Below are positions 21,096-24,022 of a stretch of DNA of 24,022 nucleotides, piece after piece; position 1 is the stretch's first letter; each line of letters starts with the position of its first letter. Position numbers and translations under genes: made by a program. Origin of the DNA: Cudoniella acicularis. Taxonomy: Eukaryota > Ascomycota > Leotiomycetes > Helotiales > Helotiaceae. The stretch is from the NCBI GenBank assembly GCA_013054445.1, contig JAAMPI010000868.1, positions 1 through 24,022 of the forward strand, in the 5' to 3' direction. The notes under the pieces are model-generated. The model made no database searches, was not told where the DNA came from, and saw nothing but the letters and a program-made list of their open reading frames with translations.

Positions 21096-22679
21096 TTTAT
21101 TGAGCTGGCAGAAGTTGTCAGAGGTTGGAGTTTGGCAGCTGTCACAGATCTACATTGCAAAGAACGCGGAATCCTAGCGGATGACATAGCTACAGGCAAA
21201 AGCTGCCCGACGCGATTCCACAACACCAAACTCTGCTCTCACTTTTCAAAACTACGAAGCCAACATGAAGTTCTTCGGAAACGGCATATTCGACGTTGTG
21301 TTCGTCCTTATTGTTGAACTTCAGCTTTCTTCTTCACGATGTCCCCACAAGGAGCCATCTGCAATGAAAAAAGTCTCTCACGAGAAGTTTTGTTTCCAAA
21401 AATTCCTCAACCGGACTAATCCAGTTGAGAGCGGTCATGGTATAGTTTTCAACTAGCAAAAACGCAAACTCGGACGAATCCTCACTGTTATGCGTAAAAC
21501 CCTTGCACGTAGATAGAGAGAGAAAGGAAAAAAGAAGAGGAAAAGGTTGGAAGCTAAGGCAGTTTTTATAGGGTTCCAAATCGAAAGATGCGCTAACGAC
21601 AAGCGATAAAGTCACGTGCGTATGAAATGCAAACAGAGCAAACTCGGACTGCACGGGCCACGGCCCTGGCTTTTGGAGCTTCTTGTACAAAGAACAGCCT
21701 CCCCGATCCACTTCTCTCCAGATCTCCGTGCATCGCATGTTTTTCACTGTTTTCAGCTTTACATAGCGTTTACTAGCATACCTCAGACTCTACAATGCTA
21801 TAAACGGGACCTTTAGCCTTCTGGATTGCAAATCTTTCTAACCGCCTCCAGTTGGACAGGGCGCACAGTCATATTATCTCTCCGTTGGTGACTACCTCTC
21901 GTCGTCTGATTATCTCTACCTCTCTGAGCACCTCTTCTCGTGTGCAATCAACCACCCTTGCTCGAGAAACACGCATATACGGTCCCGAAGAAAAAGCAAC
22001 GTCGCGTCGGAGTAAATGCTCACAGTAGATCAGAAATGTTACTGTTTGCTAAGGTCAACGAACTTGGAGCAATGGCACCCTTTCAGCGTCTTTTCAAGCC
22101 ACCCCTCGATCTTGAGATGAGGCTGATCGCAACTAATATTGCTGCTTCACTTAGCATAATATCTCAACCCGTGAAAGTTAATTCGAAATGGCAACGACGT
22201 AGTCCTTTCATACTGAGACAGTGTTGCTCTCTCAATGGGGAGGAGGCTCTAATCTTCTAGCACTTCAAGCGGCGCCTCGAAGGGCACGTAAGTCTAATTG
22301 GCTAGCAACTAGCCTTTGAGTACCATTCATTGCCTTCACTCTTGGATTTGCGTGGTCTTCAATACTGTTGGAAATCGTGGAAAAGCGCAAAGAATAAGAA
22401 ATCTCCCACTGACATGATTATTGTGACTTATTATCACGGACCAGCTCGTTTTGCTACGAAGCTTATTGCGATTCATCTCTGGAATTCAAAATTACCACGC
22501 ATATTGAACTCGGAGCCTCTGTAAAATTCACGTTGCTTTCTCAAATACCATGCACTATAAGTTCTCATCCTATTTACATATCCATTTTGCTTGGTTGACG
22601 CTTTCCCAAAGCCTCAGAAACAGTAGTTCCACCAACTCAGCTCACCACCAATATAGTTTATACGATCATCTCCTACTGC
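21096..22679. other. 1.6 kb stretch between two minus-strand genes, no convincing gene
   Basis: The first part is the promoter/leader of the MAT2B-like gene. A purine-rich run at 21515-21548 is a pyrimidine tract on the minus strand, and a plus-strand pyrimidine-rich run occurs at about 21876-21940; such tracts often precede fungal transcription starts. Short frames nearby (plus 21265-21456 starting MKFFGNGIFDVVF; minus from ATG at 21438; plus 21940-22260 and 22330-22524, the last two without clear family content) are not supported by splice structure or recognisable domains. A short perfect inverted repeat GGCTAG-CAA-CTAGCC lies at 22300-22314. A fast-evolving small gene or non-coding transcript cannot be excluded. 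Confidence 0.35.
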
Positions 22680-24022
22680 TCACTCCTGATTATCAGTGTA
22701 AGTGTAGACCGCGACGTCGTCCTCATCACCTTCGTTGGTCATGGAGCAGTATTCACCACCACGAACCCTCCACACGCCATCCTGACCGATTCTGAATGTT
22801 CGTCGCACCTTTCGTGTACGCCACTTCACAAGCACCTCTCCTCCGCGAGCGACAGTGCAAATCTTGACGCCTTGGGGAACGTTCAGTTGGCATATTGCGC
22901 CTGGGGCCAGATTGATGATGCTGAAGGTGTTGCCGTCGATTGCGATTGTCTTGCTCTCCTTCGAGCTGATGTAGTGTTGCGAGAACGCGATATCTGTCAA
23001 AGGATTAAGAAAAGCTCTTCTTGATAGAGAGGAATGGTACTCACTTTCTTCCTTCTCAGCATCAGTGCCATCGTCGCAAGGACCTCGGATCTTTCCTGGA
23101 TTTTGCTCCCAATTCTTGATAACCTCAGCCTCGGTATGAAAGAGGGTGCCAGGTCTAGAAATAGGCGAAGAGGGATCTCTGCGTGAGTTATGAGCAGCTG
23201 GGGAACCTCCGCTGGTGGCAGACCAGGTTGGTGGGCGTGACTGGTTGCCTTGTGAAGAAGCGAACATATCGGTTGAGATCTTGCTTAGAGAGTTGTGCTT
23301 GATGCTTTTAACAGCTTGAGATAAGGGGTTTTCTGCACCTCGAGAACCGAGGTTAGAGGGTGTAGAGGTGAACATATCGGTTGAGATTTTGCTCAATGAG
23401 TTTCGTCTAATGCTTTCAACAGCTTGAGACAAGGAGTCTTTGCCATTGCCATTGCCATTGCCATTGCCATTGGATGCATATTCCGCTTTGATGAGTCTGG
23501 TGGTCTTAGGCTCGAGTCCGCTTCGAGATTTGTTTAGCATGTCCTTGCCATGCTTTTCAGGTGCGCTACTTGAGATGGTAAGCTCATTTGCGACCGGAGG
23601 TGTTTGTTTTGCGCGATAGATAGTTCGCAGGAGCGCAGCATGAGCAGCATCCTTCGCGGTCGTGGTATCATCGTCGTCCATCTCATCATCATCAACATCA
23701 TTAAATCCCATCTCTTCATCTTCAACTTCAACTTCAGTGAGGAGGTCTTCTTCATCGGTAGTATCATACCACTCCTCGAGCGGCTTGATGAGCTTCAGTG
23801 TGGCCGGCGAGCGACGACGATCTTCTCTCTTCTGCTTTCGTCTGGTGGGACTCTCAACGCGAACCTTCTTGCGTTTCCCAGTGCTCTCAGTGGGTTCCTC
23901 GACCTTGTCTAGCTTGCGCTTGATTGGTGTTGGTGTAGACATCTCCTGAGCTTGAGCCTCTAATTTCATTTTCTCCTTCTTAGCTTTCCTCGCCTTGCGT
24001 GCGCTCTTTGCTTCGTCGATAT
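22680..24022 (-). CDS. Low-complexity protein with C-terminal cupin-like (CENP-C/Mif2-like) domain, possibly partial at the 5' end
   Basis: The frame is open to the window edge (…ARKARKAKKEKMKLEAQ), so the start may lie outside; ATG at 23967-23969 and 23940-23942 (MSTPTPIKRK) are alternatives. A 51-nt intron (23044-22994, GTGAGT...TTGACAG) is likely although it contains no stop. From the N-terminus: basic NLS-like blocks (KRKLDK, GKRKKVRVE), an acidic stretch (EVEVEDEEMGFNDVDDDEMD), an Asn-Gly repeat, and two copies of a 36-residue unit containing LSQAVxSIxxNSLSKISTDMF. The end (FSIINLAPGAICQL, CTVARGGEVLVKW, FRIGQDGVWRVRGGEYCSM) follows the beta-strand pattern of the cupin that ends CENP-C/Mif2 proteins. 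The CENP-C motif itself is not seen in this window. Nuclear, possibly chromatin-bound; the function is inferred. Confidence 0.65.
   Translation of the reverse strand, partial: IDEAKSARKARKAKKEKMKLEAQAQEMSTPTPIKRKLDKVEEPTESTGKRKKVRVESPTRRKQKREDRRRSPATLKLIKPLEEWYDTTDEEDLLTEVEVEDEEMGFNDVDDDEMDDDDTTTAKDAAHAALLRTIYRAKQTPPVANELTISSSAPEKHGKDMLNKSRSGLEPKTTRLIKAEYASNGNGNGNGNGKDSLSQAVESIRRNSLSKISTDMFTSTPSNLGSRGAENPLSQAVKSIKHNSLSKISTDMFASSQGNQSRPPTWSATSGGSPAAHNSRRDPSSPISRPGTLFHTEAEVIKNWEQNPGKIRGPCDDGTDAEKEESEYHSSLSRRAFLNPLTDIAFSQHYISSKESKTIAIDGNTFSIINLAPGAICQLNVPQGVKICTVARGGEVLVKWRTRKVRRTFRIGQDGVWRVRGGEYCSMTNEGDEDDVAVYTYTDNQE
22994..23044 (-). other. Stop-free 51-nt intron in the cupin-tailed gene
   Basis: Donor GTGAGT at 23044, CTTAAT branch-like stretch, acceptor TTTGACAG ending at 22994. 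The length is a multiple of three with no stop codon, so unspliced reading adds 17 residues. Strong splice signals favour removal (giving EEN|IAFSQHYIS), but retention would still yield a protein. Confidence 0.65.
23263..23438 (-). repeat. Tandem 36-codon repeat inside the cupin-tailed gene
   Basis: AACATATCGGTTGAGAT occurs at 23263 and again at 23371, a 108-nt period, and the following ~60 bases remain alike. On the coding strand both copies encode LSQAVxSIxxNSLSKISTDMFxS, with differences mostly at third codon positions and at a few flexible residues. This suggests an old duplication kept under protein-level selection. Confidence 0.75.
23440..23472. repeat. ATTGCC hexanucleotide microsatellite encoding Asn-Gly repeats
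   Basis: About five and a half copies of a 6-nt unit; on the minus strand it is read as (GGCAAT)n giving alternating Asn and Gly. A shorter related run at 16690-16714 encodes NGNGNANGN in the RA-PH gene. Confidence 0.8.

Noticed and set aside
21334..21747. 137-codon minus-strand frame between the MAT2B-like and cupin-tailed genes
   Set aside because: Preceded by a pyrimidine tract, but the product shows no domain or signal peptide, and the only internal GT...AG candidates are too short (23 nt) or lack a branch site.

Overview
The window looks like nuclear DNA of a filamentous ascomycete (Pezizomycotina). The evidence is short spliceosomal introns of about 45-70 nt with GTRAGT-like donors, CTAAC/CTGAC-like branch sites and YAG acceptors, plus proteins with fungal-type architectures: POM34 nucleoporin, TRK potassium transporter with a long cytosolic loop, and a fungal RA-PH protein. 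A class such as Leotiomycetes is possible, but the sequence alone does not settle it. There is no sign of operons, bacterial genes, CRISPR or an intact transposon.

Layout. (1) 1-1563, minus: 5' part of a membrane-anchored AMP-binding (acyl-CoA-synthetase-like) protein, cut by the window edge. It shares a ~480 bp divergent promoter with (2) 2044-2918, plus: the membrane nucleoporin POM34. (3) 3471-6738, plus: a ten-exon HID1 (dymeclin superfamily, Golgi trafficking) gene with an N-myristoylation start. (4) 7233-9147, plus: a protein with an epoxide-hydrolase fold in which all the recognisable catalytic motifs have been replaced. (5) 10517-13432, plus: a TRK-type potassium transporter behind a long leader region with short upstream ORFs. 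(6) 14180-~14540, minus: the C-terminal relic of a short-chain dehydrogenase, followed by an AT-rich gene-free island (~14.8-16.3 kb) with imperfect inverted repeats. (7) 16319-18873, minus: a coiled-coil/RA/PH adaptor. (8) 19992-21095, minus: a MAT2B/RmlD-like NAD(P)-binding protein with a 20-nt micro-exon. (9) 22680-24022, minus: a low-complexity, basic/acidic protein ending in a cupin-like domain reminiscent of CENP-C/Mif2, whose 5' end may lie outside the window.

The genes serve unrelated housekeeping or cell-biology roles (nuclear pore, Golgi sorting, potassium uptake, Ras-family signalling, possibly methionine metabolism, possibly chromatin), as expected of an ordinary fungal chromosome arm; nothing suggests a biosynthetic cluster. 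The most unusual items are the catalytically stripped epoxide-hydrolase-like protein, the AMP-binding protein with a degenerate P-loop, the cupin-tailed protein with a 36-residue tandem repeat, and the AT-rich relic island. All exon boundaries were read by eye from splice signals and reading-frame continuity; no search or transcript data were available.
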